A DNA stretch of 47,182 nucleotides from Sulfurovum sp. (GCA_027049035.1 JALTVI010000093.1:1-47182), one strand, 5' to 3'; positions 7,932 through 16,375 are shown, counted from the first letter of the stretch. Notes: generated from the letters alone by a model not told the origin. Numbers and translations are program-made.

Positions 7932-8212
7932 TGGATCTTGCAAAAAGAGTAAAGTTTTCCAATACTGTCTTTGCTCAGGAGGTGGACGGTGAAATGGTAC
8001 TGCTGGATATGAACAGCGAAAACTATTTCGGGCTCGATGAAGTGGGAAGTTCCATCTGGCAGGCGATTGAAGCGGAGGATGGTGTGCTTGGGAAGGTTTT
8101 GGAAGTATTGCTCGAAGAGTATGATGTCGAGGAAGATGTATTGAAGCGGGATCTGCTGGATTTTGTGGACAAGTTGGTTGAGAGCGGGCTGGTACAGGTG
8201 GTTAATGCTTGA
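7931..8212 (+). CDS. PqqD-like peptide chaperone
   Basis: A 93-residue protein with the PqqD (winged-helix RRE) pattern: [19 protein letters not shown]-type strand-turn (here [19 protein letters not shown]), WQAIEAE, and a C-terminal helix [13 protein letters not shown]. PqqD-fold proteins bind leader peptides for modification enzymes in PQQ, lasso and other peptide pathways, and are also found with HprK-related kinases in systems of unknown function. It is coupled to the thioredoxin-fold gene upstream (1-nt overlap) and its TGA overlaps the rsmG ATG. An HPr-kinase-like gene lies 0.9 kb upstream and an asparagine-synthetase-like gene 6 kb upstream. A dedicated substrate is not proven; the 70-residue Tat protein is the best local candidate. 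Confidence 0.8.
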   Translation: MDLAKRVKFSNTVFAQEVDGEMVLLDMNSENYFGLDEVGSSIWQAIEAEDGVLGKVLEVLLEEYDVEEDVLKRDLLDFVDKLVESGLVQVVNA

Positions 8213-8802
8213 TGGATTTGAAAGCACATTTGGAAGAGGAAGGGATAGCCCTTTCCGGAGAGATCATCGGAAAACTGGAGCGGTTTGCTGCATTGCTGCA
8301 TGAGTGGAACGGGGTGCATAATCTCACTGGCGCAAAGAGCATCGAAGCGATCTATACCAATATTGTCGATTCACTCTATCCGTTGACATTTATTGCAAAG
8401 CCCAAAACGCTGCTCGATGTGGGTACCGGTGCAGGGTTTCCTGGACTGGTGCTGGCTATGGCATTGCCTGAGAGTGAAGTGGTGCTTGCCGAACCGCTGA
8501 AGAAGCGGGTGGCGTTTTTGAAGTATGCCTGTATCGATGTAGGTATACCCAATGTGAAGGTAGAAGCGAAGCGTGTCGAGCAGGTGGTGCATGCACCGTT
8601 TGGCCTGATCTCTTCCCGGGCGGTGACCAATACCGCACTGCTGCTGGAGCTGACCAAAAAGGTAAGTGATGCACATACACGATATCTTTTCTACAAAGGC
8701 TCCCGGGTCTTCGATGAGATTGGGGATGTGCAACATCAGTTAGATTATGATATAGTACAAAAACACCAACGAAACTATCTTTACATTAAGGGCCGTGCAT
8801 GA
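8212..8802 (+). CDS. rsmG: 16S rRNA (guanine527-N7)-methyltransferase RsmG
   Basis: A 196-residue SAM-dependent methyltransferase of the GidB/RsmG family. The SAM-binding motif is [16 protein letters not shown], with a following [11 protein letters not shown]. It methylates N7 of G527 in 16S rRNA; loss gives low-level streptomycin resistance in other bacteria. The ATG at 8212 overlaps the TGA of the PqqD-like gene (TGATG); a TTG one codon earlier at 8209 is less likely. The stop overlaps the next gene in ATGA. Length is slightly shorter than E. coli RsmG, normal for Campylobacterota. Confidence 0.93.
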   Translation: MDLKAHLEEEGIALSGEIIGKLERFAALLHEWNGVHNLTGAKSIEAIYTNIVDSLYPLTFIAKPKTLLDVGTGAGFPGLVLAMALPESEVVLAEPLKKRVAFLKYACIDVGIPNVKVEAKRVEQVVHAPFGLISSRAVTNTALLLELTKKVSDAHTRYLFYKGSRVFDEIGDVQHQLDYDIVQKHQRNYLYIKGRA

Positions 8803-9014
8803 TCTTGAAGCTGATCGTCTTTGCCGCAATCGGCATTTTCATCTACAAACTGATGGGTGGGAAACTGCCAACTGTTCCCAAAAAAAGCCGTACACCAGAG
8901 ACAAAACAGCCAGATGGCGATACTTTGGTGGAGTGCAGCAAATGCGGTACCTATGTCAGCATCAAGGAAGCGACGCTGATCAACGGCAAATACTATTGTG
9001 AAGAGTGTGTATAG
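8799..9014 (+). CDS. Small membrane protein with zinc ribbon (PP0621-like)
   Basis: A 71-residue protein: one N-terminal transmembrane helix ([18 protein letters not shown]), a charged Pro-rich linker, and a C-terminal zinc-ribbon-like pair CSKCGTYV and YYCEEC. This matches a widespread small family of unknown function often next to housekeeping genes. It overlaps rsmG by 4 nt (ATGA). Cytoplasmic zinc ribbon with membrane anchor is the likely topology. Confidence 0.8.
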   Translation: MILKLIVFAAIGIFIYKLMGGKLPTVPKKSRTPETKQPDGDTLVECSKCGTYVSIKEATLINGKYYCEECV

Positions 9015-9026
9015 AAGGAGAGAACG

Positions 9027-9407
9027 ATGATACTGATAGGACATCCATGGATAGCAAGCCCGGAATTTTGCAGGGTTTACTCCAAAGAGGACATTGAAAA
9101 GAGCAGACCTGACCAGGTTGTACTGCTTGAGCCGCTGGTTGACTCCCATACCCTTGCACAACACTGTCAGAAAAACCAGATCCCCTATGCAGTTGTGGTC
9201 AATTCGCTCGATGATGCCATTTATGCCAATGCACTGGGAGCCGGTTATATGATCTGTGAAGAGGATATGGCACTGATGATCCAGCCTGTAGCAGAGACAT
9301 ATCTCTTTGATACCAAAGTACTGGTGCTTATTCACAGCGAGAAGGAGATCGCAAAGATTGCACGCGGGGGCATCGACGGTGTCATCTTTGCAGGGGCGAT
9401 CTGCTAA
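9027..9407 (+). CDS. Conserved hypothetical protein
   Basis: A 126-residue soluble protein with alternating beta and alpha segments (VVLLEPL, YAVVVNSLDDAIYANALGA, VLVLIHSEKEIAKIARGGI, GVIFAGAIC). The layout resembles a small alpha/beta domain, such as a truncated TIM-barrel or Rossmann-type fold, but I recognise no catalytic motif. AAGGAGAG precedes the ATG. It sits 12 nt after the zinc-ribbon gene and 6 nt before the rhomboid gene, so it is in the same operon. Function unknown. Confidence 0.7.
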   Translation: MILIGHPWIASPEFCRVYSKEDIEKSRPDQVVLLEPLVDSHTLAQHCQKNQIPYAVVVNSLDDAIYANALGAGYMICEEDMALMIQPVAETYLFDTKVLVLIHSEKEIAKIARGGIDGVIFAGAIC

Positions 9408-9413
9408 ATTTTG

Positions 9414-10091
9414 ATGCAGGAGTTACGCCGCTTTCCGCTTACTTACGGGATTATTCTCCTCTGTACGGCGGTGTACCTCCTGAGTGCACTTGTCAGCGGG
9501 AATTTCATCGAGATCGATCTTCGGGCTCTGGTCGCGATGGGGGCACTTTACGGTCCCTTGACGGTGCTCCACGGAGAGTGGTGGCGGTTGTTGAGCGCGA
9601 TGTTCCTGCATGGCGGCATGACACATCTTCTGATGAATATGGTCTCACTCTATATCGTCGGCAGAGGTGTTGAGCTCTACTTCAGCAAAACTGCCTATTT
9701 GGCAATCTATCTCTTTTCGGGTATTATCGGCGGTCTTGTCTCTTCAGCCATCCATCCGCTCAGTGTCGGGATAGGTGCGTCTGGGGCGATTTTCGGTATC
9801 TTCGGGGCACTTGCGGGATTTTTCATTGTTCACCGTAAAGTGCTTGCCGAACACAGCCGCATGTTCATGAAGGATTTTGCCGTTATTTTGGGCCTGAACT
9901 TTCTGCTTGGCATGAGTGTCGCATCCATCGATATGAGTGCACACATTGCAGGTTTGGTAGTCGGTCTGGTTGGCGGCATACTCCTTTCAAAAAAGCCGGC
10001 ACACCTTGCTCTCTACAGCCTGTTGATGACGGTTGTCTCAGCGGTGATGGTCTATATGCTCCCTTCCTACTATGCTTCGATTGCTCTGTAG
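9414..10091 (+). CDS. Rhomboid family intramembrane serine protease
   Basis: A 225-residue membrane protein with about six transmembrane helices. The catalytic Ser123 is in GASGAIFG and the catalytic His177 in SAHIAGLVVG. The WR motif (EWWRLL) and HGGMTHLLMNM match rhomboid loop 1 and TM2. It would cleave transmembrane substrates in the inner membrane; none can be named. ATG 9414 is preferred over TTG 9411. Its last 20 nt overlap the next lipoprotein gene. Confidence 0.92.
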   Translation: MQELRRFPLTYGIILLCTAVYLLSALVSGNFIEIDLRALVAMGALYGPLTVLHGEWWRLLSAMFLHGGMTHLLMNMVSLYIVGRGVELYFSKTAYLAIYLFSGIIGGLVSSAIHPLSVGIGASGAIFGIFGALAGFFIVHRKVLAEHSRMFMKDFAVILGLNFLLGMSVASIDMSAHIAGLVVGLVGGILLSKKPAHLALYSLLMTVVSAVMVYMLPSYYASIAL

Positions 10092-10596
10092 TGCGCTTTT
10101 TGCACTGCTGCTGTTGATTGGCTGTTCACATACGCCACAGCCACAGGAAAAAACAGGTGTAGCACGTTTGACACAACTGCTGCTGGAAGTGAATGAAAAT
10201 GCTCCGAAAGAGGAGGCAAAAAAACTGGCTGAGGATATTGTGGCGGAGTCTGCCAGACTTGAAAAGGCGTTTGGGCGACAAAGCAACCCCTACTGGCACA
10301 ATTTTCTGGTCAATGTCGGCGTGAAGCAAAAAGGGCTCTGCTACCACTACAGTGACGGGCTCTACCGCCATTTTGCCGCGCAGCACTATCCGCACTACAA
10401 ATTTCATCTGCTCGGTGCACATATTGGGGAGTATTGGCGTGAGCACAATGCGCTTGGGGTAAGTGCGCCGGGACAATCGGTACTCGATGGTATTGTGGTC
10501 GATTCGTGGCGTCATGTGGGCAGCGTGTATGTGTCGAAGATTTCCGAAGACAGAGCGTACCAGTGGCGGCATAGGCCTGAGAGGGGATGTAAATGA
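10072..10596 (+). CDS. Lipoprotein with a possible Cys-His-Asp transglutaminase-like site
   Basis: A 174-residue protein with lipobox LLIGC (lipidated Cys18). The mature part has KGLCYHYSD with Cys90, REHNAL with His125 and VVDSW with Asp144. Order and spacing fit a papain/transglutaminase-like triad, so a peptidase or amide-modifying role at the outer membrane or periplasm is possible. This is a motif-level reading; no close family is recalled. The start overlaps the rhomboid stop by 20 nt, which implies coupling. Confidence 0.7.
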   Translation: MLRLLCSALFALLLLIGCSHTPQPQEKTGVARLTQLLLEVNENAPKEEAKKLAEDIVAESARLEKAFGRQSNPYWHNFLVNVGVKQKGLCYHYSDGLYRHFAAQHYPHYKFHLLGAHIGEYWREHNALGVSAPGQSVLDGIVVDSWRHVGSVYVSKISEDRAYQWRHRPERGCK

Positions 10597-10612
10597 CAAA
10601 GGAGAGGGAACG

Positions 10613-11059
10613 ATGAATGATGATGACCGCGCGATGATGATGCTGGAAAAGGGTATCTATGAAGCGCAGGAGATACTGGAGAGAGAACAGCGCTTTGCCC
10701 CCTTTGCTCTGATACGCTATGAAGATGGTGAGATAGAGCGGTTGGAAAATAGTATTGAAGACCCAAAAGATGCCTACAGGGCACTATATGAGGAAATCAA
10801 GTTTTGCATCGAGGCGAAACCGGCAGATATTGTCGTACTGCTGGCGGACACGACACTACCTTCCGAATTTGGAGAAGAGGGCATTGAGAGTGCGATCCGT
10901 GTTCATCTGGAAGAGCGCTCGCAGCAGCACAAAAAGATAGCGGGCAGATACATCTATGTTCCCTACCGGCTGCAGAGGCTGGCGGGAGAGGAAGCAGTAC
11001 ACGCAAAGCTCTTTGCGCCCAAGGCGGTTAGCTTCCCCTCGGAGTTTATAACCTCCTAA
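10613..11059 (+). CDS. Conserved hypothetical protein
   Basis: A 148-residue acidic soluble protein. The ATG at 10613 has GGAGAGGG 5 nt upstream; an upstream in-frame extension to 10463 would overlap the lipoprotein gene and lacks an SD. Visible features are a helix-rich N-terminus and an alternating strand core ADIVVLLADTTLP. Similar proteins of about 150 residues are conserved without function in proteobacteria. The stop overlaps the convergent pabB stop by 3 nt. Confidence 0.75.
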   Translation: MNDDDRAMMMLEKGIYEAQEILEREQRFAPFALIRYEDGEIERLENSIEDPKDAYRALYEEIKFCIEAKPADIVVLLADTTLPSEFGEEGIESAIRVHLEERSQQHKKIAGRYIYVPYRLQRLAGEEAVHAKLFAPKAVSFPSEFITS

Positions 11060-12078
11060 AGCGGCAGGTAGACCTTGTCGATGAGCTCTTCATATTCGCT
11101 TTTGGCATTGGAGTCGATGGTGATGCCGCCGCCGCTTTTGTAGTAGAGCTTTCCCTCTCTCTGTTCGATAAAGCGTATCATTACCCCCGATTTTACTGTC
11201 GTGCCGTCAAATACGCCGAAAACACCTGTATAGAAATCCCGTTCGTAATTTTCGACACGCTCTATGATGGAGACGGTGCTGCGTTTTGGTGTGCCGGTAA
11301 TGGAGCCTGCGGGGGTCAGTTTGTCGAAGATGTCACCCAACTGTGAGGCCCAGTTTTTGGGAAGTTTGGCAGTGATTTTGGAGCTTACCTGCAGCAGCTC
11401 CTTACTGCCTGCCTTGATACGGTCGATATAGCGGAACTGTTCTACAGTGACTTCGTTGCCGACAATGCCAAGGTCGTTGCGCATCAGATCGACAATCATC
11501 ACATGCTCTGCCATCTCTTTGGGGTTGGCAAGGATGCGCTCTTTTGCATTTGGCAGGTTTGCATCTATTGTCCCTTTCATCGGGTAGGTGGCGATGGTGT
11601 CGTTTTCGATTTCGACGAAGCGTTCGGGAGAAAAACAGATGAATAGATCTTTGAAACAGAGTTTGAATTTGGCCCTTGCGTAACAGAAGATCTCTTTGAG
11701 CGTAAGGTCGGTTTCGATAGGGGTTTCGAAAGTAAGGTTGAGCAGGTAGGTGTTGCCCGAGCGTATCTGCTCTATGATCATATCGAAAGCTTTTTTGTAC
11801 TGCAAAAAGGGGACGGGCTGCGCGCTGAAGCGGTAGGGCTTGTGGCGTTTGGTAACCGGGTAGTTGCGCCAGGTTTCGAGCTTATAGAGGATATCTTCAT
11901 CGAGACTCTCGAGGGGCTGGACGAAGAGTCTTGTTTTGTCGTAGGAGAGGATGAAGAGAAAGGGAGTGCCACTTTCGCCCAGGCGGTTCATCAGGGCAAA
12001 GCCCTCTGTGGGAGAAAGCCAGAGGCTTTCAGGGGGTAGCGGGTAGCGGGTAGCGGGTAGAGCGTTTTTTTTCGCCAC
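11056..12078 (-). CDS. pabB: Aminodeoxychorismate synthase component I (PabB)
   Basis: Chorismate-binding enzyme of about 340 residues for p-aminobenzoate (folate) synthesis. Family motifs include YPMKGTI, VDLMRNDLG, LTPAGSITGTPK and YTGVFGVF, and the C-terminal SGGGITIDS. Chorismate is aminated using ammonia from a PabA-type partner not in the window. The start is uncertain: the longest reading begins at GTG 12078 and its residues about 6-15 are encoded by a 7-bp tandem tract (GGGTAGC). The Met in ALMNRLGES, about 30 codons in, is an alternative and looks closer to where family members begin. Probably follows pyrB in one minus-strand transcript. Confidence 0.88.
   Translation of the reverse strand: MAKKNALPATRYPLPPESLWLSPTEGFALMNRLGESGTPFLFILSYDKTRLFVQPLESLDEDILYKLETWRNYPVTKRHKPYRFSAQPVPFLQYKKAFDMIIEQIRSGNTYLLNLTFETPIETDLTLKEIFCYARAKFKLCFKDLFICFSPERFVEIENDTIATYPMKGTIDANLPNAKERILANPKEMAEHVMIVDLMRNDLGIVGNEVTVEQFRYIDRIKAGSKELLQVSSKITAKLPKNWASQLGDIFDKLTPAGSITGTPKRSTVSIIERVENYERDFYTGVFGVFDGTTVKSGVMIRFIEQREGKLYYKSGGGITIDSNAKSEYEELIDKVYLPL
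12034..12061. repeat. Heptamer tract in the pabB 5' region
   Basis: Three copies of GGGTAGC and one GGGTAGA on the plus strand. On the minus strand it lies at the extreme 5' end of the longest pabB reading, encoding Pro/Tyr/Arg-rich residues. It may be intergenic if the real start is downstream. Confidence 0.8.
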
Positions 12079-12093
12079 CAGTTGCTCTCTTTT

Positions 12094-12975
12094 TTAGCTG
12101 TCGAGCAGGAGGAGTTTGAGAATGGCCATACGCATGAAGACACCGTTTCTGACCTGTTCGAGGACCTTGCATCGGGGGTCTTCAAGCACTTCGTCGCTGA
12201 TGTCGATGTTGCGCATGACGGGACCCGGATGCAGTACCAGGATGTTGCGGCTGCCAAGACGCTCTTTGGTGATGCAGTAGTGTTCGGCATAGGCTTCGTA
12301 GTCATCGAAGATCGGTTTCTTGTGGCGTTCAAGCTGTGCACGCAGGCTCATGATGACATCGACCTTGTCCAGTACGGTTTCGAGATTCTCGTATTGGGGC
12401 AGATCGCTGTTCTGTGGCAAAAAGGGTTTGGGAGCAACGAGGAGTACTTTCATCCCCATGCGTGAGAGCAGCCTGATACCCGAACTTGCAACACGGGAGT
12501 TGACAATATCGCCGACAATTGCAATGGTCTTTCCCTCGATGTCGCCGTCAAAGTGCTCTTTGATGGTAAAGAGATCCAGCAGTGCTTGTGTAGGGTGGGC
12601 ATAGTTTCCTGCTCCCGCGTTGATGACGGTTGTCATCTGCATATTGGCAAGCTGTCCGGGTGCTTCGTTCTCTTCGTGTCGGATGATGACCCCGTCTGGA
12701 CCCATCGCGCAGAGGTTGGCGAAGGTATCTTCCAGGCTCTCCCCCTTTTTGGTCGAGGAGCGCGAGGGGTCCAGGTGTACCACCGACGCTCCCAGCCGCT
12801 TGGCGGCAACTTCAAAGGAGCTGCGTGTACGGGTAGAGGGTTCGAAAAAGAGGGTGATGAGCAGTTTGTCCTTGAGCAGTTGTGGCGGACGCTGTGCCTT
12901 GAAGTCGGCAGCATCGGAAAGCAGGTTCTCTATCTGTGTGTCGGAGAGGTTGTTGGTGTCGATGAGGTGTTGCAT
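12094..12975 (-). CDS. pyrB: Aspartate carbamoyltransferase catalytic subunit
   Basis: A 293-residue enzyme of pyrimidine synthesis that joins carbamoyl phosphate and aspartate. Carbamoyl-phosphate motif FFEPSTRTRSSFE, then HPTQALLDL and the C-terminal HPGPVMRN. The start at 12975 (MQHLID) has GGAAGG 7 nt upstream; an in-frame ATG five codons earlier is less likely. A TATAAT on the minus strand at 13008-13013 suggests its promoter, within a dyad. pabB follows after about 15 nt. Confidence 0.95.
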   Translation of the reverse strand: MQHLIDTNNLSDTQIENLLSDAADFKAQRPPQLLKDKLLITLFFEPSTRTRSSFEVAAKRLGASVVHLDPSRSSTKKGESLEDTFANLCAMGPDGVIIRHEENEAPGQLANMQMTTVINAGAGNYAHPTQALLDLFTIKEHFDGDIEGKTIAIVGDIVNSRVASSGIRLLSRMGMKVLLVAPKPFLPQNSDLPQYENLETVLDKVDVIMSLRAQLERHKKPIFDDYEAYAEHYCITKERLGSRNILVLHPGPVMRNIDISDEVLEDPRCKVLEQVRNGVFMRMAILKLLLLDS

Positions 12976-12995
12976 ACGGCATCCTTCCACTGGTG

Positions 12996-13013
12996 ATAAT
13001 CTGTGAGATTATA
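12996..13013 (-). promoter_or_regulatory. Probable pyrB promoter -10 within a dyad
   Basis: Minus-strand TATAAT at 13008-13013 lies about 33 nt from the pyrB start. It overlaps the perfect dyad ATAATCT-GTG-AGATTAT (12996-13012). The overlap could mark an operator or a leader hairpin. The -35 is not clear. Confidence 0.45.
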
Positions 13014-13039
13014 GCGAAGTAGTGGTAAAAGCGGCGTGT

Positions 13040-13681
13040 TTACACCAGCGTTTCGACAAATTTCTCCAGGCCATCCTGCAGACTCCACCATCCTGGGAAG
13101 ACCGTATCGTAGTAGGGCTGTGTAACTTGCTTGAACATCTCCTTCTCTTCATGGAGGTTGACACACCATTCAAAGCTGATATCGAAACTGCGCAGTGCCA
13201 GTATGGAGAGGAGTGTGTCGTTGATGCACCCAAGACGGCTTGGTGTTACCAGCAGCGCTTTGGCTTCGATCTCTTTGATAAGGTGAACCATCATGTATGT
13301 TTCTGTAATGGGTACCATCAGTCCACCGGCACCCTCGACAAGCAGAATGTCACACTTTTTTAACAGCATGTCGTGTTTGTCAACAATGTACTGCAGGTCG
13401 ATCTGCCGCTTCGTATCGGCACAGTAGGGGGCTGCGGGAAGTTCGAAAGTGTAGGCGGTGACATCGGCTGCTGTCAACGCTTCAAAGTCGGGGTTGACAC
13501 GTTGACACGCCTGCAGCAGTGCCGTCGCATCGGGGGCCTCTTGGGTCACGCCCGTCTCGATGGGTTTGTAGACTCCCGGACGCACTCCGCGCTTCGCGAT
13601 AGCTTGGATAAGCTGCAGTGTTGTGTAGGTTTTTCCGACATTGGTACCCGTGGCGGTGATGAAAAGGGATCGCACTTGCAT
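13040..13681 (-). CDS. bioD: Dethiobiotin synthetase
   Basis: A 213-residue P-loop enzyme: TATGTNVGKTYTT near the N-terminus is the BioD Walker A, KPIETG and EGAGGLMVPI are family signatures. It closes the ureido ring of dethiobiotin using CO2 and ATP in biotin synthesis. Single bio gene here, with other bio genes elsewhere. Divergent to clpS, and AGGAGA precedes its ATG. The promoter probably overlaps the clpS promoter, since the reverse of the TATAATATA at 13698-13706 also gives a -10-like box. Confidence 0.93.
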   Translation of the reverse strand: MQVRSLFITATGTNVGKTYTTLQLIQAIAKRGVRPGVYKPIETGVTQEAPDATALLQACQRVNPDFEALTAADVTAYTFELPAAPYCADTKRQIDLQYIVDKHDMLLKKCDILLVEGAGGLMVPITETYMMVHLIKEIEAKALLVTPSRLGCINDTLLSILALRSFDISFEWCVNLHEEKEMFKQVTQPYYDTVFPGWWSLQDGLEKFVETLV

Positions 13682-13703
13682 TTCTCCTGATTTTTTGTAT
13701 AAT
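13676..13703 (+). promoter_or_regulatory. Probable clpS-clpA promoter
   Basis: TTGCAT (13676-13681), 16-nt spacer, TATAAT (13698-13703). The -35 covers the first codons of the divergent bioD. Leader of about 30 nt before the clpS ATG, with GAAGGA upstream of the start. Confidence 0.55.
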
Positions 13704-13737
13704 ATAGACCATTAACAATGAAGGAATTTTAACATAA

Positions 13738-14037
13738 ATGCCAAAGTTTGAAGAGGAACTGGACCTGGAGATAGAACTTCAGGAACCGCAAATGTTCAAG
13801 GTGCTGCTGCACAATGACGACTATACGAGTATGGATTTTGTCGTGGAGGTGCTGATGGATATCTTTCACAAGACCCATCAGCAGGCCGAGCAGATCATGC
13901 TGCTCATTCATGAAAAAGGCAAGGCGGTCTGCGGGGTGTATACCTACGAGATCGCCCAGATGAAGGTGGAGCAGGTACGCCAGCTTGCAAAACGCAACGA
14001 GTTTCCCCTGCTTGCAACAATGGAAGAGGATGTATAA
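13738..14037 (+). CDS. clpS: ATP-dependent Clp protease adaptor ClpS
   Basis: A 99-residue adaptor that delivers N-degron proteins to ClpAP. The family core is FKVLLHNDDYTSMDFVVEVL, with the N-degron pocket residues Asn-Asp-Asp, then KGKAVCGVYTYEIA. The stop overlaps the ATG of clpA by one base. With aat downstream this is a bacterial N-end rule cluster. Confidence 0.95.
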   Translation: MPKFEEELDLEIELQEPQMFKVLLHNDDYTSMDFVVEVLMDIFHKTHQQAEQIMLLIHEKGKAVCGVYTYEIAQMKVEQVRQLAKRNEFPLLATMEEDV

Positions 14038-16223
14038 TGATCAGTGTAGCACTAAACGATGTATTTAAAGAGGCGGTCACCTACGCCAAGGAGAACCGTC
14101 ACGAATATTTGACCGTAGAGCATGTCTTTCTGGCCATTGTCCGCTCCCAAAAGGGGCAGGAGATCTTCGAGACGCTCGGTGCAGATACAAAACACCTTGA
14201 GGAGGGGATCGTTTCGCACATTCACAAGACGATCCCTGCACTCAAAGAGGCAGTTGAGCCCTTTGAGACCGTGGCGCTTTCGCGTGCCATCAACGATATG
14301 ATGACGCACATCCACTCTGCCGGACGCAGCGAAGCGAAAGTGGGCGATATGCTGGCAGCCATCTTCATGCAGGAGCACTCCTATGCTGTGTACCTGATGA
14401 AAAAAGAGGGGATTGCACGGGTAGACATTCTTGAAGTGATCTCCCATGCGCAGACAGAGACAGCGTCACCTGCGCAAAAGAGCGACAAAGAGGAGACGCT
14501 GCTTGAGCAGTTTACGATGGAGCTGGTTTCGCTTGCCAAAACAGGCAAGATCGACCCTGTCATCGGGCGTATTGACGAGATCGACCGTGTGATGCAGACA
14601 CTTTGCCGCCGAAAGAAAAACAACCCGCTGCTGGTGGGAGAGCCCGGTGTGGGCAAGACCGCCATTGCCGAAGGGCTGGCACTGAAGATCAGCGAAGGGG
14701 ATGTGCCTGACATTCTCAAAAATGCGAAAGTCTTTGCACTCGATATGGGTGCACTGATCGCCGGAACGAAGTATCGCGGTGATTTTGAAAAACGTCTCAA
14801 AGGGATTCTCAAGGAACTGAAGCAGGAGGAGGATGCAATCCTCTTCATTGACGAGATCCATACAATGGTTGGAGCCGGTGCGACAAGCGGGGGAAGCATG
14901 GATGCAAGCAACCTGCTCAAACCCGCACTTGCGCGCGGGGAGATCAAGTGTATTGGTGCGACGACCTATCAGGAATTCAGGAACTTCTTCGACAAGGATA
15001 AGGCGCTCAGCCGCCGTTTTGCCAAGATAGATGTGGAAGAACCGAGCATCGAGGATACCTTTACTATCCTCAAAGGGGTACAGCACAAGTACGAAAATTT
15101 CCACAAGATTGCGTTTACCGATGAAGCGCTCCAAAGTGCGATCGATCTTTCTGTGAAGTACCTGCATGACCGTTTCCTGCCGGACAAAGCAATGGACATT
15201 GTCGATGAGGTAGGCGCACACTTCATGCTGCGCGGCAGAGAGAATGTGACAGTCGAACCCAAAGATATTGAAGAGAGTGTCGCCAAAATGATGAAACTCC
15301 CCTCCACGGTGGTGGGAACGGACGATACAAAGAAGCTCAAGAATCTTGAAAAAGACCTCAAGCGCCATATCATCGGGCAGGATGAAGCTATCGGCGTGCT
15401 GGCAACGGCGATCAAACGCTCTTATGCCGGACTCAACGGCGAGAACAAGCCCATCGGCTCTTTCCTTTTTGTAGGCCCTACCGGGGTAGGGAAAACGGCA
15501 CTGGCGACACAGCTTGCCGAGACCATGCATGTACACTTTGAGCGCATCGATATGAGTGAGTACATGGAGGCGCATACCGTAAGCCGTCTGGTGGGTGCTC
15601 CTCCGGGATATGTCGGCTACGAGCAGGGAGGACTGCTGACAGAGATGATCAAGAAGCATCCGCATACGGTACTGCTGCTTGACGAGATCGAAAAGGCGCA
15701 TCCGGACATTATGAACATTCTGCTGCAGATTATGGACGGTGCGAAACTGACGGATAACAACGGTGTGGTAAGCGACTTCAAAAACGTCGTCCTCATCATG
15801 ACATCCAACCTGGGCACCAAAGAGCCCAACGTAATGGGCTTCAACAAAGACACTTCGATGAAGACTGACAAGGCGATCAACGCCTTCTTCGCACCGGAAT
15901 TCCGCAACCGTCTCAATGCCGTGGTGGAGTTTAACCCGCTTGGCATCGATGCGCTGATGGAGATTGTAGACCGTGAGATCGAAAAGCTCAACGCACTGCT
16001 TAAAAACAAAGAGATCACCGTCAAGGTGAACAAAAAGGCCAAACGCTATCTTGCACAGGAGGGCTATGACGAACGCTACGGCGCACGCCACATCGCCCGT
16101 GTGATCGATGAGAAGATCAAAGAGGCTCTGACAGACGAGATACTCTTCGGCAGCCTCAAAAAAGGCGGTGTGGTCAAAGTTGGCTTCAAAAACGAAAAAT
16201 TGACCTTTGATTTCGGAGCGTAA
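14037..16223 (+). CDS. clpA: ATP-dependent Clp protease ATP-binding subunit ClpA
   Basis: A 728-residue AAA+ unfoldase. It has an N-terminal ClpN domain (about 1-145), D1 with Walker A GEPGVGKT and D2 with GPTGVGKT, plus DEIH and DEIE boxes. The ClpP-binding loop (IGL/IGF type) is expected in D2; I did not pin it by eye. It unfolds substrates into ClpP, guided by ClpS. ClpP is not in the window. Coupled to clpS by a 1-nt overlap (TAATG). Confidence 0.95.
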   Translation: MISVALNDVFKEAVTYAKENRHEYLTVEHVFLAIVRSQKGQEIFETLGADTKHLEEGIVSHIHKTIPALKEAVEPFETVALSRAINDMMTHIHSAGRSEAKVGDMLAAIFMQEHSYAVYLMKKEGIARVDILEVISHAQTETASPAQKSDKEETLLEQFTMELVSLAKTGKIDPVIGRIDEIDRVMQTLCRRKKNNPLLVGEPGVGKTAIAEGLALKISEGDVPDILKNAKVFALDMGALIAGTKYRGDFEKRLKGILKELKQEEDAILFIDEIHTMVGAGATSGGSMDASNLLKPALARGEIKCIGATTYQEFRNFFDKDKALSRRFAKIDVEEPSIEDTFTILKGVQHKYENFHKIAFTDEALQSAIDLSVKYLHDRFLPDKAMDIVDEVGAHFMLRGRENVTVEPKDIEESVAKMMKLPSTVVGTDDTKKLKNLEKDLKRHIIGQDEAIGVLATAIKRSYAGLNGENKPIGSFLFVGPTGVGKTALATQLAETMHVHFERIDMSEYMEAHTVSRLVGAPPGYVGYEQGGLLTEMIKKHPHTVLLLDEIEKAHPDIMNILLQIMDGAKLTDNNGVVSDFKNVVLIMTSNLGTKEPNVMGFNKDTSMKTDKAINAFFAPEFRNRLNAVVEFNPLGIDALMEIVDREIEKLNALLKNKEITVKVNKKAKRYLAQEGYDERYGARHIARVIDEKIKEALTDEILFGSLKKGGVVKVGFKNEKLTFDFGA

Positions 16224-16237
16224 CATGGTTTACCCCG

Positions 16238-16260
16238 TAGGGTGTTGTGTCCCCACAACA
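16238..16260. repeat. REP-like hairpin, GTAGGG type
   Basis: GTAGGG at 16238 leads into TGTTGTG-TCCC-CACAACA (16243-16260). It has the GTAGGGTG start of the REP-like family at 24083, 27280, 40469, 40550 and 40621, with a diverged stem. Confidence 0.6.
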
Positions 16261-16264
16261 TCAA

Positions 16265-16375
16265 CATACCAAATGAACGGTATGGTACAGCAATTTAAAA
16301 GTGATATATTGTTTGCACAAAGAAAGTGTTGTCAGGGGACAATCCCCTACAATAAAAGCGTTGCGTTGCAACGCA
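16265..16375. repeat. Cluster of three dyads between clpA and aat
   Basis: CATACC/GGTATG (16265-16284); TTGT-c-AGGGGA with loop CAA and TCCCCT-ACAA (16329-16352); and TGCGTTG-CAACGCA with no loop (16362-16375). Together with the REP-like element and heptamer tract the whole 213-nt gap is repeats. None has a terminator T-run. Confidence 0.6.

Noticed and set aside
10463-10612. 50-codon upstream extension of the 148-residue hypothetical
   Set aside because: Lies in another frame of the lipoprotein gene; the ATG at 10613 has a good SD.
14466-16226. 586-residue minus-strand ORF opposite clpA
   Set aside because: It is the antisense shadow of a clearly conserved gene, with no recognisable domain or SD.
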